Origin: Watersipora subatra
Lineage: Eukaryota > Bryozoa > Gymnolaemata > Cheilostomatida > Watersiporidae
Assembly: GCF_963576615.1 (NCBI RefSeq)
Contig: NC_088712.1
Span: 14,700,541-14,764,540 of the forward strand
Length of the DNA stretch: 64,000 bases
Direction: 5' to 3'
Below are positions 32,376 through 45,544 of this stretch, piece after piece. A model generated the notes under the pieces. It saw only the letters and a list, made by a program, of their open reading frames with translations. It ran no database searches and was not told where the DNA came from. Made by a program: the position numbers and the translations under genes. Numbering within the stretch: the stretch's first letter is position 1; every line of letters starts with the position of its first letter.

Positions 32376-33150
32376 CTAAAATAGAAATACCGGTGAGTTG
32401 TTTCTGGTTCTAATAACCAGCATGATTTCAATAAAAATACAATAACATCTTGGAAAAAGGTAATGTTGAAACTGATGTAAACATGATTATCTCTAACAAT
32501 ATTTAATTTTATGCGAATTGAGTAAATGAGTTGGAACTATTTTATAGTGATGGCTTGATATTGTTCAATAATACACATTTGCTTGTCTTTTTATCACAAT
32601 AATATGGTAAAGGCGTAGTTCCTTTTTTGTGTCAACTAATGCAATTATACTTTTTTTATTTGGCTAGTGTTTTTACTAACATGGTGCTGCCAACAATGCT
32701 GTCTTATTAATTGTAAACAACACAATGCATCAATCTTTACCTGGTCTATATAATACACAGAAAAAGTGAATCACTTTATTGCAATTTTAGCAGTCTTCTT
32801 TTTACTTAGCACGCCAAGCGATAAGCGCTGCTCCAGCTCATTCTTGTAAGACCAGCACATTATTGACAGATTTCTAAATGCATTTTATTTTATGTGCTCA
32901 GTTAAACATACTAATTGACTAAAGATTCCCAAAAATCTAGAAAATATTTTTCCACTCTCTTACATGTTAAAAAAACTAACTTTGATAAAATTTCGAAGAT
33001 GCAAAAGTAATAGCTCTTTTTGATAAAAAAAACAATTTGCTACGGCAAACATGTAAATGCAACAGTGAATTTTGGTTAATTCTATAAAATCATAGCGATA
33101 AAAAACTGTTTACCTTTATACACATTGCAGTTTAAGTTAATTTAACAAAC

Positions 33151-33461
33151 CTGTTAAGACCCCAAAAATTTTCAAAAACTTCCAGGTTTGGATTTGTCTG
33201 ATTGTTTTGTTCATTGGTTTTGTTGCTTTCAAGCTGGCAATTATTGCTACGTCTTATATGGTCATCACCATCAATAGCATCCTCATAACCATCAGTAACT
33301 CCAGCAGCACCAGTAAATTGTGGACATGGAGAAATGTCACCACTCTCTCTAGACATATCCTGTTTGTGTTCACCAGGCTCACTTGAATCACTTTGACTCT
33401 TATCTCTGTCAGTGCTATCGGAGTGATTTTTGCTGCCAGAAGTGCGCTGTTTTAGATGTTT
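33151..33461 (-). CDS. Upstream exon of the Asp-rich gene
   Basis: Minus-strand exon of 311 nt between acceptor CTTTTTCAG and donor GTTTGT. It starts in codon phase 0 and ends two bases into a codon, which is exactly the phase required by the Asp-rich cassettes. It is hydrophilic and Ser/Asp/Asn-rich, without a known domain. Recognisable parts are TSGSKNHSDSTDRDKSQSD, SGDISPCPQF and EQNNQTNPNLE. The region B exon (49461-49780) is clearly homologous. The initiation codon and signal peptide, if any, lie in exons farther upstream that I could not identify. Confidence 0.6.
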
Positions 33462-33469
33462 CTGAAAAA

Positions 33470-35100
33470 GTTTAACATTTGATCACAAGTAGCATATTTC
33501 TATAGTTCTTAACTCACAAAGATGCTGTTGTATTTGCCAAGCTAATTTAAAGTAGACAACATTCACCAATGTTTAGTTTTGGTCAAATATTTTAACCAAA
33601 GCAAAAGACTCGTTAAATCATTACCAAAAATAGTTACTCATATTTTTCTTTGATTTTCTATCACTTGAAAACTCCAACATAGTTTTAATCAGTTGTTCAG
33701 ATCACAAAATATCAAGGAGTTCGTCCAGATTTGTTTTTTGAACTGTTACATGGCAATTCTGTAAAACAACGGCACCTGCTTAATGCTGTATTTTAGAATG
33801 TATTTATTTGTATATTAGTTTTTATGTAATTTGACATTGTTGGTATTACACAGTGATTCATGACTGCTGAAATGATCAAACTATGAGTGTGTTTTTCTCT
33901 TGTGTTAATTGTATGTTTGGTTTCTGCTGTTTTTTATTCATGCTGCTCATTGCTTCTTTTATCAGCTGATCCTAAATAAGCTCTACTGACTAATGTGTTG
34001 TATGTACCCAAACTCTCTTGCCGCCTATTCTCTGCCTAACAATTTTTAAAAAGCAAATACGGGGAGACTTGATTGCTGTGGCTGGCTCACATTTCAAAGC
34101 TGGTTCATTGCTATATATCAATGTTAACCACACAATAAGTTGTAGATTGTCATTGATATCAATGTTCATTCTATCACAAACCCATCCGAGTTTAAATTAG
34201 CAAAACGCCATGAAATAGCGGTCTTATACAATGAGGTCATGGAAATAATTAAATATTAGTCCTGCATCTGCTATCGCCAAATAAAATATGGATTGAGCAA
34301 TCTGCAATGGCCTATAGTCCTTGCAAATCTCTACACAATGCACAAGTTGTTAATTTCTTTAAGGTAAAATTAATACACCGTGGTGGTTGTTAGCCTAGAA
34401 GAAATGAGTCGCTAGGTGTAAGTAACCAACATGCTGGGTGGCTAACATGTAGTTTCATGCAAAAGTGCTATGTAGAGTGCAATGAAGTCTCATCTGATTT
34501 TTCATGAGCCGCAAGAGAATGTTTGAAGAAAGAAAAGCTTTCTAAAAGTAACACAAATTTCAACTCAAATTATCTGTGCTATAACCTGTTTTTGCAGCGC
34601 ATGAAAAATGCTAGTTACAAACAAAATTCTAGTATTTTGCAATACTTCAGAGAAACACAAGCTTTTGTAAAAATTATTTTAATTTTATTATTATAACATA
34701 AACTAATCAAGCAAATGTTAAATGATTGCAGAAACATTTCTTTTCTTAGTAAACAGTTATGAGTGAATTACATTATTTTCTTTGGCTTACCTATGCTTTG
34801 ACAGAAAAGTTTTTATTATTAAGCCTCGCGATGCAAGCATTTTTTTGATTTTCATTTAATTTGTCAGCAATAAAGTGTTCAATAAGCTGGTTCTCAAACC
34901 CAGATAATGAATTAAAACCAAAAAATATTTTTTTTTGGCTTGCGGCAGGTAATTAATTGATAAATAAAAAGGTAAACTAAAAAAAATAAAAAGAAAGTTT
35001 AGCATTCTAAGAACAAATTAAAGGGTTTGTAAATTTACATGTTGGTCAAATAGATTTTTAAGAGCAAAAAATCATAAAATAGTAATAAAAAGGTAAATAC
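33470..35100. other. Non-coding interval
   Basis: The first few hundred bases align with region B (49800-50000), for example GCATATTTCTATAGTTCTTA with AGTATTTCTATACTTTGCTA. A 60-codon plus ORF at 34018-34200 has no recognisable motif. I found no exon for the 5' end of the acidic gene. Confidence 0.4.
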
Positions 35101-35109
35101 TGGTGTAGG

Positions 35110-35320
35110 GCTAGGGTGTGCTACACTTTTGAGCATAATGGTCATCAGACAAAAAATTTTCCTATGGTTGAATGTCCTTTTTGTCAAAAGTAAGGTTATT
35201 TATCTCATAATTGCAAAGGTATGAATCATGATGTGAGTGACAATAAAGAACTTGGAAATAGTAGATGTAGACAAAGTGGTAGCCAAAGCAAAAGTTGTAA
35301 AAGGAAAGCAAAGAGAAATG
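35110..35320 (+). pseudogene. Retroelement gag zinc-knuckle remnant
   Basis: The plus frame from about 35110 reads HNGHQTKNFPMVECPFCQK, a stop, then GYLSHNC. The cysteines at 35173 and 35212 and the histidine fit the second knuckle of Ty3/gypsy gag (C..C..KGH.A..C). A Lys/Ser-rich tail follows. One stop falls inside the knuckle. Confidence 0.5.
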
Positions 35321-37250
35321 ATATTATTTGCTACAAGACCATATTTTGAGTAAATATAAAAGTTACAGCATTATTAGCAAGAACGTCGCCAGATGGAGGA
35401 GATTTTCACCAATGATGGAGCAGCTTGATGCGATTCATCTTCACAGCACCACTCTCCTAGCATGCCTTTCGATACTATTCTATGTATCTTATATGAAATT
35501 GCATTCTGGATGCATGAGAGACCTTACCAGGTTTCTTGGCCCCATGGCAGTATGGTACAGTCAATCAATGCTAAGCAGTCTATCAATTAAGAGAAACAAC
35601 TGTCTCTACCTCAAAGTTCACTTCTGTATCCTGGATGCTACCTGGAATTCAACGTCCGTTGTCCCTAAAACTTGATCCTAACAAGAGTTTAGCTTGTAAA
35701 GCTCGGTACCCACACTCGACAACACTTGGTCATATCACAGATGCAACCTCCATGTCTCCCAAGTACAACGCGCAAGGTCTGAAAGCAACATGGAGAGCCC
35801 CAATCCTCTACGACTCTTTCATGGCTGTACAGCTGTAAACCGACCTCTTCATCAAACTAATTTGAATCTGACGAAAAGACATTATGCAGAACCAGGAAAA
35901 AGAAATTCTGTAACTACTCTACACAGTACTCCACTGGAAATTAAATGATGTGGTTCCGTCAAGCTGCCATCAGCAACTAAAAACCTTGTTTGCAAAATCA
36001 TGTTGAAAAGATAGATGGAATTAAGTTGTCAACAACTTGATGCTCTCAACCTATGACCTATTATCTCGGCCATTTAGCAATGGATGTACTGAAAACCTGT
36101 TTCATGTTCATTTGTGGCAGCCAGAATTTCACCTGAAGTTAAATATACACTAATTAATTTGGACTGTTGGACTTAGAGGAAAAAGAAAGATGTGTGCGGG
36201 AAACTGACAAAAATCCTATAATAGAGTATACCTAACAAAAATCATATTTTGGTGCCAATAAAATTCTAGCAGCCAACCAGTGAAAATGGCTTTAGCCAAT
36301 ATTGAAAAACAAAGTTAAGCAACTGGTATGAACATGCCGGCATGTCAGAACTCATTGGGAACAGAAAAGCACTATATGATGATGGGAAGGAAAGCATGAC
36401 AGCCGACAAGATATATTACATCCTGTAAAGGTGCCGCATCGGAATTTATTGAAAGTCAATAAATCTTGGAACTACAGAACAAATTACACAAAGGGCAGTT
36501 ACTGCATGATTGACAGACCAGTGCTCAGGTTGATGAAAATGTTACTCTCATCTTCAAAATCAGTAATGTGGCATGGTTGGAACTGTTCTATAAAAGGAAA
36601 GGGCAAGATGGCTATGGTTTTGATCAAAATACATGGTATACATTTAATTTATTTTAACTCCTGAAGATGAAATGGTGCCACAGATCACAACACAGACACC
36701 AAAGACTACATTGCCACCGGGAGCAATGACTATGGTCGACATATTTCTTCACTCGTATACAAATGACCTGACTCTATGACTCATCACTGACATTCCTAAT
36801 AACTCGAATCAAAATTTCTACTGACCTTCCCACAAGTAGAGAAAGGACACAAGTCTGTCCAACAATCTTATTAAAATTTTAGTGACTCTGATAAAAAAGA
36901 CTAAGCCAGTGGCCCAGACTTAGTAAGTAAATTCAACCAGAGCCAGAAACACCACGAGTGATAAGGTGATTATGTGACTCGAACTACCAGATATTTGCAT
37001 TAATTCTGAGGACTCGGTGTATGTTGAAAAGGAGTAATGAAATAGAACACAAATCTTGTGAATGGCTGTCTCTCAAAAAGACTGAAGGATGATGCCAGAT
37101 ATCGTGAAAACACGCTATTTATACTGGAAAGCGTAGGAAAGGCGATAGACATATTGATAGTGCACAACAGAGAAGAAACAGCAGACGTTCAGAGACCATT
37201 TATTATATTTTATTTTAGATTTAAATGAGTTAAGTTTAAAGTTTGTACAA
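35320..37250 (+). other. Probable retroelement-derived debris
   Basis: Less AT-rich than its flanks and follows the gag-like knuckle on the same strand. Short open stretches occur (35328-35675, 35635-35838, 36431-36664), but I cannot match any to protease, reverse transcriptase or integrase. It is called only from context and composition. Confidence 0.25.
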
Positions 37251-38560
37251 GTTTGTAAATGTTATAAATCTTAGTAGCGGTTTTGCAAAGCTTTATCAAA
37301 AAACTTGGTTCTTTTCGACATGTTTACAATGTACACCAATAAGATCGCTAGAAAATGAACTAGCCGAAGACAAAGGCATATGTTACTGTCTTGATGCATA
37401 CCATTGCTGAATGTTTATGAACATTCCAAACTATTAATTTTTTGACTACATATTGGATAACACGTTGAAAGAACAGTTAACACCCTTGACCATAGCGCGT
37501 TCTCTTCAAGGTTGATAGCAAAGCAGCAAAGTAGCTATATGAAGCTAGCTATTATATTTTTATTACGATAAATTTTGAACTCCTTGTTTAGCTTTAATTA
37601 GTCAAAAATATCTATCAATAACTATGCGTTTTCTCATATGTCTATGGGGGCGGAACGTTTTTAGACAATATGCAATTGTTAACTCATACCTTATTCAGGA
37701 AGTGGTGGCTGTTTGTTTTTCAGACATCATGCCAGTAAACAAAATGAGTCTTTGCAAAGTCCAAAGCCTGTTTGCAAAGTCAAAAGTTTGTTTTCGAAAC
37801 ATCCTTCCATTTAATAGAAAGATTCACAGCCTCGTCAGAGCCAACTTGATCAACCATCTTTGACCTGAGTGGTTAGAGACATATCGCTGTCATATGCTAA
37901 AGACAAAATCGACGTTAAAGCTAACAGATGCCTAGCAGATGGTATTGAGAAAGTATTGTCTAAAATAAAGTTTTTCATTGACATAAATGCTTACTAAAAT
38001 GCACAGAGTTTGATCCTCTTGCCTTGAAATTGTTTATATTGTAATAAACCATGTAATTTTTTCACCCGCTTTTTCAAGATAAATTAGGACTTCATGTGAT
38101 TTATTTTAGTATATAAAGTGTGCCAGAAGTTTTATAATTCTCTGAATAACCTTTCCCTCAACATGAATGAATGCACTCTCAACTTCATGAAACTATTTAG
38201 ATTCAGAAATATGCTCTCACTAGCAAATATTATTTTTACTCTAACCTAATATTGCTCTGATAATCTTGACTATCACAGATAAAACACCAGTAGAATGAAA
38301 AATAAAACCGTAAAAACTCCCTGTTATGCTGTTCAGACAAAAATTATAAATAAGATTTATCAAATCATTTTACACATTTAAACTGTTTATTCAGAAAGAA
38401 ATGCATGTTTTTAATGGGTACAGTGGAGAGAACTGGCCTTGAGATAGTTGTCATAGACGCAATGTTAGCAACATTCAGCCATATTGAATATATCCTAGAG
38501 ATAACAGCGTCAACTGCAGATTTAATTCATATTAGTAATCGAGCAGTGATCAGTGTGCTT
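37250..38560. other. AT-rich non-coding interval
   Basis: A 79-codon plus ORF (37624-37863) has no recognised motif. Nothing else is supported. Confidence 0.4.
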
Positions 38561-38608
38561 TGATAAATTGTGCGTGCCGAATAACTATATGCAGAATTAC
38601 TCTGCAAT

Positions 38609-38740
38609 GCAGTGATGCGGCGGTTACCGCATCTGTCCACCAAGCAGAACATCTAAATTCGATTCGTGTGCAATGTGTTGCTTTTCCTAACCTCTAAGGG
38701 CGGCTTTAGACAGATAGAAGGACACTGCTCTTATTATAGT
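38609..38740 (+). repeat. Possible tRNA-derived SINE
   Basis: The segment GTGATGCGGCGGTTACCGCA is followed about 30 bases later by AAATTCGATTCG. These resemble A- and B-box promoter elements. The later CTCTAAGGGCGGCTTTAGACAG would be the SINE body. The boundaries are unknown. Confidence 0.4.
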
Positions 38741-38749
38741 AGTCATTGG

Positions 38750-40590
38750 CTTTAAGTGACCATGTGATACGATAGTTTGCATCCATACCCACTAAGTGAA
38801 ATTTAAGAGTCGAATTCTTATGTGAGGCACTTCTTTCTTCATTGTTCTCAGAACAGAAATACTACTTATTATAGTTTATATTCCTATAGAATAGCAAACT
38901 TTGGCCAAAAAAACAAATTATTTTAATTTAATTATTTCTACTGTTTTCTTAGAGATTATGAGATCACCCGACAACTCGTTCCTTTGTACATTTTGGCACC
39001 ATTGCTTGAACCATGTTAATCCGTTTACAATAATTACTACATTGTGCGGATTGCTAAACAAATAAATTTCTACTTCTATCAAAGTAAAACAAAAGTCTTT
39101 CAGTACTCACTGAAAGGTTGAGCAGATATGATAGAATTAATGTCATCATGTCAACCAAATTTTAATAGTGACCCAGCAACTCTACACACTAAATTGGCTA
39201 TTTTCAAGAGCGCCAATTATTTCAAGAGTTGTTCAAATGTTGCGAATTTATCACAAAATTAGTTGAGAATATAACAAGCAAATAACTAAGATATCCTTTG
39301 ATTTTGGTCAAGGTCAGTTGCATATAAATTTTCGTTGAAATAAATTAATCCTCAATTGCTGCTTATTTAAACTTATTCCATATTAATTGTTAGAAAATCC
39401 TGCATCTAATGGTATATGGTTTGTGGTGGCTATCAGCAAAATTAATGCAGTAAATCAGTGCTACCATTGACTGTCTCTTAAATATGAAGCAATCTCATAA
39501 AGGCTTGTGTACACTACTGCTCAAATCAACGATTAGCTGTGTGATGAACCAAAACGATAGGCTGCTATGACATCAGTTTGCAATTATGGCCAACATAATC
39601 ATCGCTAGCAACGATGCGATACGAATTTTCAACGTGTTGAACTTTGCCACCGATGATTGTAACTGTTAGCATCTTGACTAGTTGTTTGTTGACCACATCA
39701 GATCCAATAGTGAAGATTGGTGTTAATTCATATTTGCAAACATGAAAAGCATTAAAAGATAACAAAAGGACCCGCGAAATCACTGATAACAAAAAGACTG
39801 AAAAGGATACCACCAATATAATTTCGCAATTTCTAATTTAGAAATTAGAATTTTGTTGGTAGTTAGCAATCATGTATAGCAAATCACGTATAGTAGGTAC
39901 ACTTTATCGTTGGTGATGACGGCAACACAGCTAATCGTTGTAGACCATCGCACCACAACACTTTAACTTGAGCGATAGGGTGCATGAGCCTTTACTTCTG
40001 ACAGTCATTCAGTAAGTGCAGTAACGAAAGGTTTTGTACTGTTAAGACAGTGATTGCAAGCAATTTCAAAGCAAAAACAGAAAATGTAAGTTGTTATTGC
40101 TACCAGCCTAAATACTTAAAGACAAAATGTTTACCTTTGCTAATCATCTGTAACCAACTTTAAAAATTTGTAAAACGTGTTTCCTGTAGTCAAAAAGCTT
40201 AACCGCCAGTTGCATAAAGCAATATTTGCATATGATTAACTTTCGTAACCGTAAATAGAAGATGAATTCTTTAACCTGTGTCAAAATAGTAATATAATAA
40301 TACAGTGTATTAGTGATGTATATATGTTAGGCAGTAAACTGGTTTTTGTACATCTGAGGTCCTTCCATTCTTTCCATTGTGACTTTGGCTAAACATAACT
40401 TCATGACAAAACTTGATGGCGGTCCAAACGCCATTAACACTATATGTATTAACACTATAATTAAAAAGTGGAAAACAATCTAATCTTATACAAATTCAAT
40501 ATATTCTTTGTTAGAAATGTTGTTTGCGCTACATGACCAGTGCCAAAATTGATTTTGATCTTTTATTTGCTCTCTTTTCAGCTTCTTAGC
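38750..40590. other. Non-coding interval
   Basis: No supported exon. An 83-codon minus ORF at 39565-39816 has no recognisable motif. AAATTAGAAATTAGAA at about 39830-39850 is a short palindrome. Confidence 0.4.
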
Positions 40591-40596
40591 ATGAGA

Positions 40597-40658
40597 GCAG
40601 TCGTGGTCTAATTGGTCTATAATCTCTTAATCTGCAAACAAAAGGTTAGATTAAATTC
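40597..40658 (+). repeat. tRNA-derived SINE head, relative of 2161-2222
   Basis: GCAGTCGTGGTCTAATTGG followed by GGTTAGATTAAATTC shows A- and B-box-like spacing. The flanks are also related to 2040-2260. Confidence 0.45.
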
Positions 40659-40867
40659 TTAAAAAATGCCACCTGTTAAAAGGAAAAGTATCGACTAGTG
40701 ACAAAAATGTTCTTATGCTCTCAATGTTCTGCTCGCATAATGCTAATCTTTCGTACCAATTTTTGTGACTACTTATACCTTGTCGATTCTTCCCTTGTAA
40801 CCGGAAACTGCATCATTCAACAACACCTATCGCCAAAAAACTATGTCATATAGCGTTTGCCACACTC

Positions 40868-41420
40868 AATACAATCATTACTAAACAATGCCATATTTTT
40901 CTGAGGCTATGCCAATGTCTTATTAATAGCGAGTAAAGTAAATATTTTTCAATAAAGGGCCTGGGTCTTTTAGAAGTAGTAAAAGAACTTGCCGCAAACA
41001 TAAGACTAATAGCTTATCTAAACTACTTTGTGTAATGGTATAGTAAAAGTATAAGCAACCCCGTGTTTCAGTTGCTTTATGTTTGACGTATCAACCAGAC
41101 GCTAGCCTGTCTTTTGTTTACTTACGGCTTGCTTGTAGTAGTAGAAAAGAGTGGGGCAGGATTTGTTATTAGAAGTTTTGCCACTAACATGTGCAATGGC
41201 AACTTCAAGCACTTTTAGACCCGCTGATCTATATTCAACTACAGAATTATGAAGTTATGTATGCAAAGATGCAAGTAATTTATACAGAATAGACGTAAAC
41301 GCTTAAATATAATTTAAGCTTAAATAAATTTAAGCTTTTCACAACTAGAAAAATGTTTTGAAGTTCCAAAAAAGTTTAACAACAATTTGATTTTGTGCTT
41401 TTTAGCATGTATATCAGGTT
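40868..41420 (+). repeat. Dispersed repeat R4, copy 3 (broken ORF)
   Basis: Diverged homologue of 7760-8290 and 2655-3160 with several stops in the equivalent frame. Confidence 0.6.
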
Positions 41421-41744
41421 CTATATCACAAAACAATATAAATTATAAAAGGCCAGCTTTAATCAGCTATTCATGTTATTAATACTCAATACTACGGTCA
41501 GATACTCGAGTGTTTTTGGCTTACTTGAGGCTTACTTATAGTGGTGGAAAAGTACAGACAAATAATTTTTTTTTTAAGTTTCACCACAATTATGTACTCA
41601 ACCAACCTCGAAAACTTTCACATGCATTAATGGATTCCATTCACCATTAATGTTGTCACTAATTGCTTTGTTGCTATAATAGCAACAATAACAACTAGTA
41701 ACAACATTAATGGTGAATGGCAAACCATTTTTAATAGGTTATTG

Positions 41745-44330
41745 CAATAATTTCATTTCAAGCATTTACTTGAGATGATTTACTGCTTTTAAAACTACTT
41801 ATTTGTCATATGAAAATCTTAACAAGAGAAACATTTGGTGAGATAAATAAAATAGATGGTATGAAATAAAACTTTTCAAATACCTTTTTTTGTTAAGAGG
41901 CTAGAGATTAGTTGGAGCATTGTTAAAAGATATTGTGATAATAATAATGTAAATAATGCTATTAATAGTAATCAATAGTGATAGATGAAACAGCATTGCT
42001 CAACAAGGTAGAAAACCTTACTTTATTGAGATATGCAAGAATGTTATAGAAAGTACCAGATATCTGAGAGAAGAGGAACCTTACAGGAAACCAGTTTACT
42101 ACCAGACAATAAACTGAGAATAATTCCATGACCAAACACGAGCGAAGCAAATGTTTGGAAGCTTTATGATAAATGCATATGCGCACACATCTCCTAAAAA
42201 ATTATCCATCAACGGCTGTTACCAAACCCTTGTACCAACAATATCCATCAAAAAATTTAACTATATTTGTGTAGAGCCGTTTAAGTATAATTATAATGAT
42301 ACAAAACACATATAAAGATATTTAAATATATTACCAAGTCTTTGAAAAGTTGACGCAATATCCTAAAACTAACCCATCTGATCGGATTATACATAAATAG
42401 ACAGACTAGTTTGGCCTAAAATTGACTAAAAACTTGACAAGCCTTTTTTAATCAAAATTAAGACCGGCCAACGAAACACCGATGAGGACGTGCGAGAGAT
42501 AGTAGAACTATTAAGCCATGCGCATTTCACAAGAAAACGTGCACATTTCACCAGTCTATGGCATTGTCCAATTGCCGAAGGTTTTTGTAATAAACGTAGA
42601 AGTACTGAAAGATAATCGTTTACTTTTTTGCCATTTCTACCGGACTCTGACATTTTGGACACTCACAATGAGCACTTTGGTATTCCAACTGATGTCCAAA
42701 GCAGTGAAAGTAAAGAAAATGGCGATAATATTTTTTTAAGGATTCTTATAAGATTATTACAATATATTATTGTAAGAATAATTATTTGATTTTATTAGAT
42801 TATTATAAGATTTATTTGTAAGAACAATCATTTGAATTTAAAAGATCAAAGTATAAAGTGATCGATGGTGTCAAATATTTCAGCAAAACAACTATATGGG
42901 GGATGATGTTTTGCTAACCGCACCTGCTCAAATTATTATAGCAATAGCGTCATTGGTAATCAGAAGGATAAAAAGAACAGGCCTAAATTACCTAGAAGAG
43001 TTTGGGTATCTACTCTCTTTGTTAACAGGTACTCTAGATGATTTTGGGGTAGGATTATTTCTGATTTACAGTCTCATCTTGCGTCAGAGTAAAATGAACT
43101 TTTACTAAAAACTTTAGAATAAGTGTAGTGCTTTGGAGCATTACTTCATGTTGTTTCTTTTAGTATTATTTGATGTGAGACAACTTCTACAGCAGAGATT
43201 TACTGTGAAAAATGATTTGATTTGTTATTAAAAAAGCTTGTTTTAAAATAATCCACTGATCAGGCATAGGCTGATAAATGTATCTTTAGATAAAATGGTG
43301 GCCAGAATCATTTGCTCCTTCAACCCAAGGCAATCCTTGGCCAGAGGGCCAAATTGTCCGAACAATCAGCTTGAAATCGGCTGTGTGGGAAATGCAGTTT
43401 GCGAATGCAAATCGTCTTAGCTAATATTTCAAGCAGCATTGTGGAACTGTAGCTGCAGAACTGAGCTCAAGCTGCTCTTATCAGGACTGTTTTACCATTG
43501 GTTTGGCATCAACCTGGATAATAAAACTAGTCACGAACTTCCAAAGTTGTAGGAAAACTCCAGATTGTAAAACTAGGGATACTTACAGCTCTGAAGTGCT
43601 TTTGCTTAACAATATTTAACTGTGTTTTTATATCTTGTAAAATTTACAGTTTTGAAAATGTAATATTTTTAAAATTTTGGATAATATGACTTCTCACGAT
43701 GAAAACAATTTTGTGCTACAACGCTTTACTCCTTTTAGTAGACAAGGCTTGTGGTATATAGACATATCTTACCTCTTTTCCCCACAAGTAATGAGTATAC
43801 AGTTAAACATTGACAAGTCAGTGTAGCTTAACTTAATGTAAGTTTAATGGTTGGTGAGTATTTTAAAGAATTTCTCAGCATACTGCTTTTGTTATTGTAA
43901 AAACAGCAGTACCTGTCTCTACGACAAAAACCTCAGAGTGATTAATAACCTTGGTCATCTAATTTTTTTGTAATTGGAACAACATGATGACTGAATTCCT
44001 AATAAGCTCCAAATACACAGACCTGATGACTGGAGGTATTTTTGGTACTTCTGTTTTATAGTAACACTACTTAAAGTAGTCTTGCAAGTAGATAGTTTTT
44101 ATGAACTGTAGAGTTGCCTGATAACAAAGTAAGACAATGAAAATGTCGCTTGGCTGTTGTTTACCTAGTAATTAAATACAAGGATAATGCTTGCTTTTGC
44201 CTAAAGCTTTTGATTAACACAGTTGCAAGCAATCATCTGCGTAATGCCTAAAATACGAAGGCTATGATAGCATCAGTTTCAATTTTCACTAGCTTTTGGT
44301 TGTACCAAATACTTTGAGTGCTTGTAGTTC
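41745..44330. other. Region B, non-coding part
   Basis: 41745-42125 aligns with 8821-9210, and 43935-44050 aligns with 12560-12670. The interval lacks the LTR retrotransposon found at the equivalent place in region A. ORFs at 42426-42662, 42518-42739 and 42896-43108 show no family I recognise. Confidence 0.45.
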
Positions 44331-44356
44331 ATAAGGTATGGAGTAGCTCTTGTTTA

Positions 44357-44524
44357 GCAAATAGTGCTCTGACATGCGATCAAAAGGTCAATTTTTTGAA
44401 ATGCAGCAGGTCCATGAGTGGCTTTAAAAAGAACATTCAACCACAATTTCTCCTGTGCTAAATCCAATGAACAAATGGTGGCAATAAACTTTGCATTAGG
44501 CTGCAAAACTTGCAATGACAACTC
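44357..44524 (-). pseudogene. Conserved minus-strand exon in region B
   Basis: Acceptor CTCTTTAG at 44525-44526, then an open frame of 56 codons containing 'KFIATICSLDLAQEKLWLN', ending at a TAA. The core is shared with 12802-12921. The frame is open here but no donor was found before the stop. It may be a terminal exon or a remnant. Confidence 0.45.
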
Positions 44525-44529
44525 CTAAA

Positions 44530-45330
44530 GAGAAAATTTCAAAATGAGAGGTTTTTCTTGCAATAGTTCATCAGTTGCCGAGCAATGTTTTTTTTCTCTC
44601 GAGCTTTAAGAAATGTATTGACTGTTATAGGAATATCGTTCGTGTGAACAAAAGTATGACCATATCAATCATCACTAGTTTTGAACACAACTTTATTTAA
44701 TCTCTTGCTTTTGTAAAATAAACACTTAATCAACGGCTTTGTAAATAAGATATGCCAAAGTTCTTTATTCATGAGCAATTTGAGTATCAGCAGTATGCCC
44801 TTTAATAACCATTGACATATGTAGCCACTAAATTAGGCAGAATAGTTGGTAATTCTTTTTAAATAGACACAATCACCTTTTATGACATAACCCATTAACT
44901 TTTTTTGTATATGTTTATTCAAACTTGGGGATTTCTTAATTTGTATATAAAGGATCTTTTTTCAGCAAATAAGAACATGCTCTTACCGTTTTATGCTGAT
45001 CATAAAAAGCCAAATTAAAATATTTTGTGGCAGGTTACACAGCCAGGATTTTCAAACACAGGTAACTACTAAACTACATAAAATATTTCTTGAAAGATCT
45101 TAAATAACTGCTGTTTAAGAATTGTATTATTGTGCATCTGATTGCACTACAGCTGATGAATTTTTCAAAGGATCGCTAGAATATACAGTTTGTTTTGTGT
45201 GGAACACTAGAACTAGACCCACAAATGACAGAGAAAAAGCAAACACTAAAATTCACTGTACATACATAGATTGATTGTCAATTTATTGCTAGTAAAGCAC
45301 TGGTGCTTACAAAGAAGTTTTCATTTGCTT
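44530..45330. other. Non-coding part of region B
   Basis: Aligns in part with 12930-13400 and 16430-16540 of region A. This shows the P element is absent from the paralogous position. Confidence 0.45.
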
Positions 45331-45332
45331 AC

Positions 45333-45509
45333 ACAGTGCAGAAAGTGTCCTTGACACTAACAAGGTGAGGAGTCCTCTGAAGCTGGCCCTCCTTGGCCTT
45401 TTGCACATCATCATGAATGAACAACGAGCATACAAAGAAAGAATTTAGTCTTTTTGCTTTTGCTTCACTGTTATAAAAGGTGTGACCAGCTTGCCTTTCA
45501 TCAGCCGAT
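45333..45509 (-). pseudogene. Region B paralogue of the exon at 17566-17725
   Basis: The frame encoding SADERQAGHTFYNSEAKAKR is open, and the donor GTAAGC (45327-45332) is intact. The base pair that should be the AG acceptor reads AA, so normal splicing into this exon would fail. The B copy is probably non-functional. Confidence 0.5.
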
Positions 45510-45544
45510 TTAGTATTAAATATTGATATAAACAAATATTTGAG

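Larger units (their letters stand above)
25334..32872. repeat. Tandem segmental duplication, unit 2
   Basis: Direct repeat of 18060-25319, about 280 bp longer, mainly because E5 and E2 tracts are expanded. Its right edge, after TATTGACAGAT, runs into unique DNA that leads to the first exon at 33151-33461. This suggests unit 2 holds the original promoter-proximal position. Confidence 0.95.

Noticed and set aside
42474-42500. Hammerhead-ribozyme-like CGAAAC and CGATGAG
   Set aside because: The conserved segments are present but in the wrong order and spacing. The stems needed to join them are not seen.
42896-43108. 70-codon ORF, at first thought to be a Harbinger-type transposase N-terminus
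   Set aside because: Only the hydrophobic-basic pattern is suggestive. No diagnostic residue or flanking inverted repeat was found.
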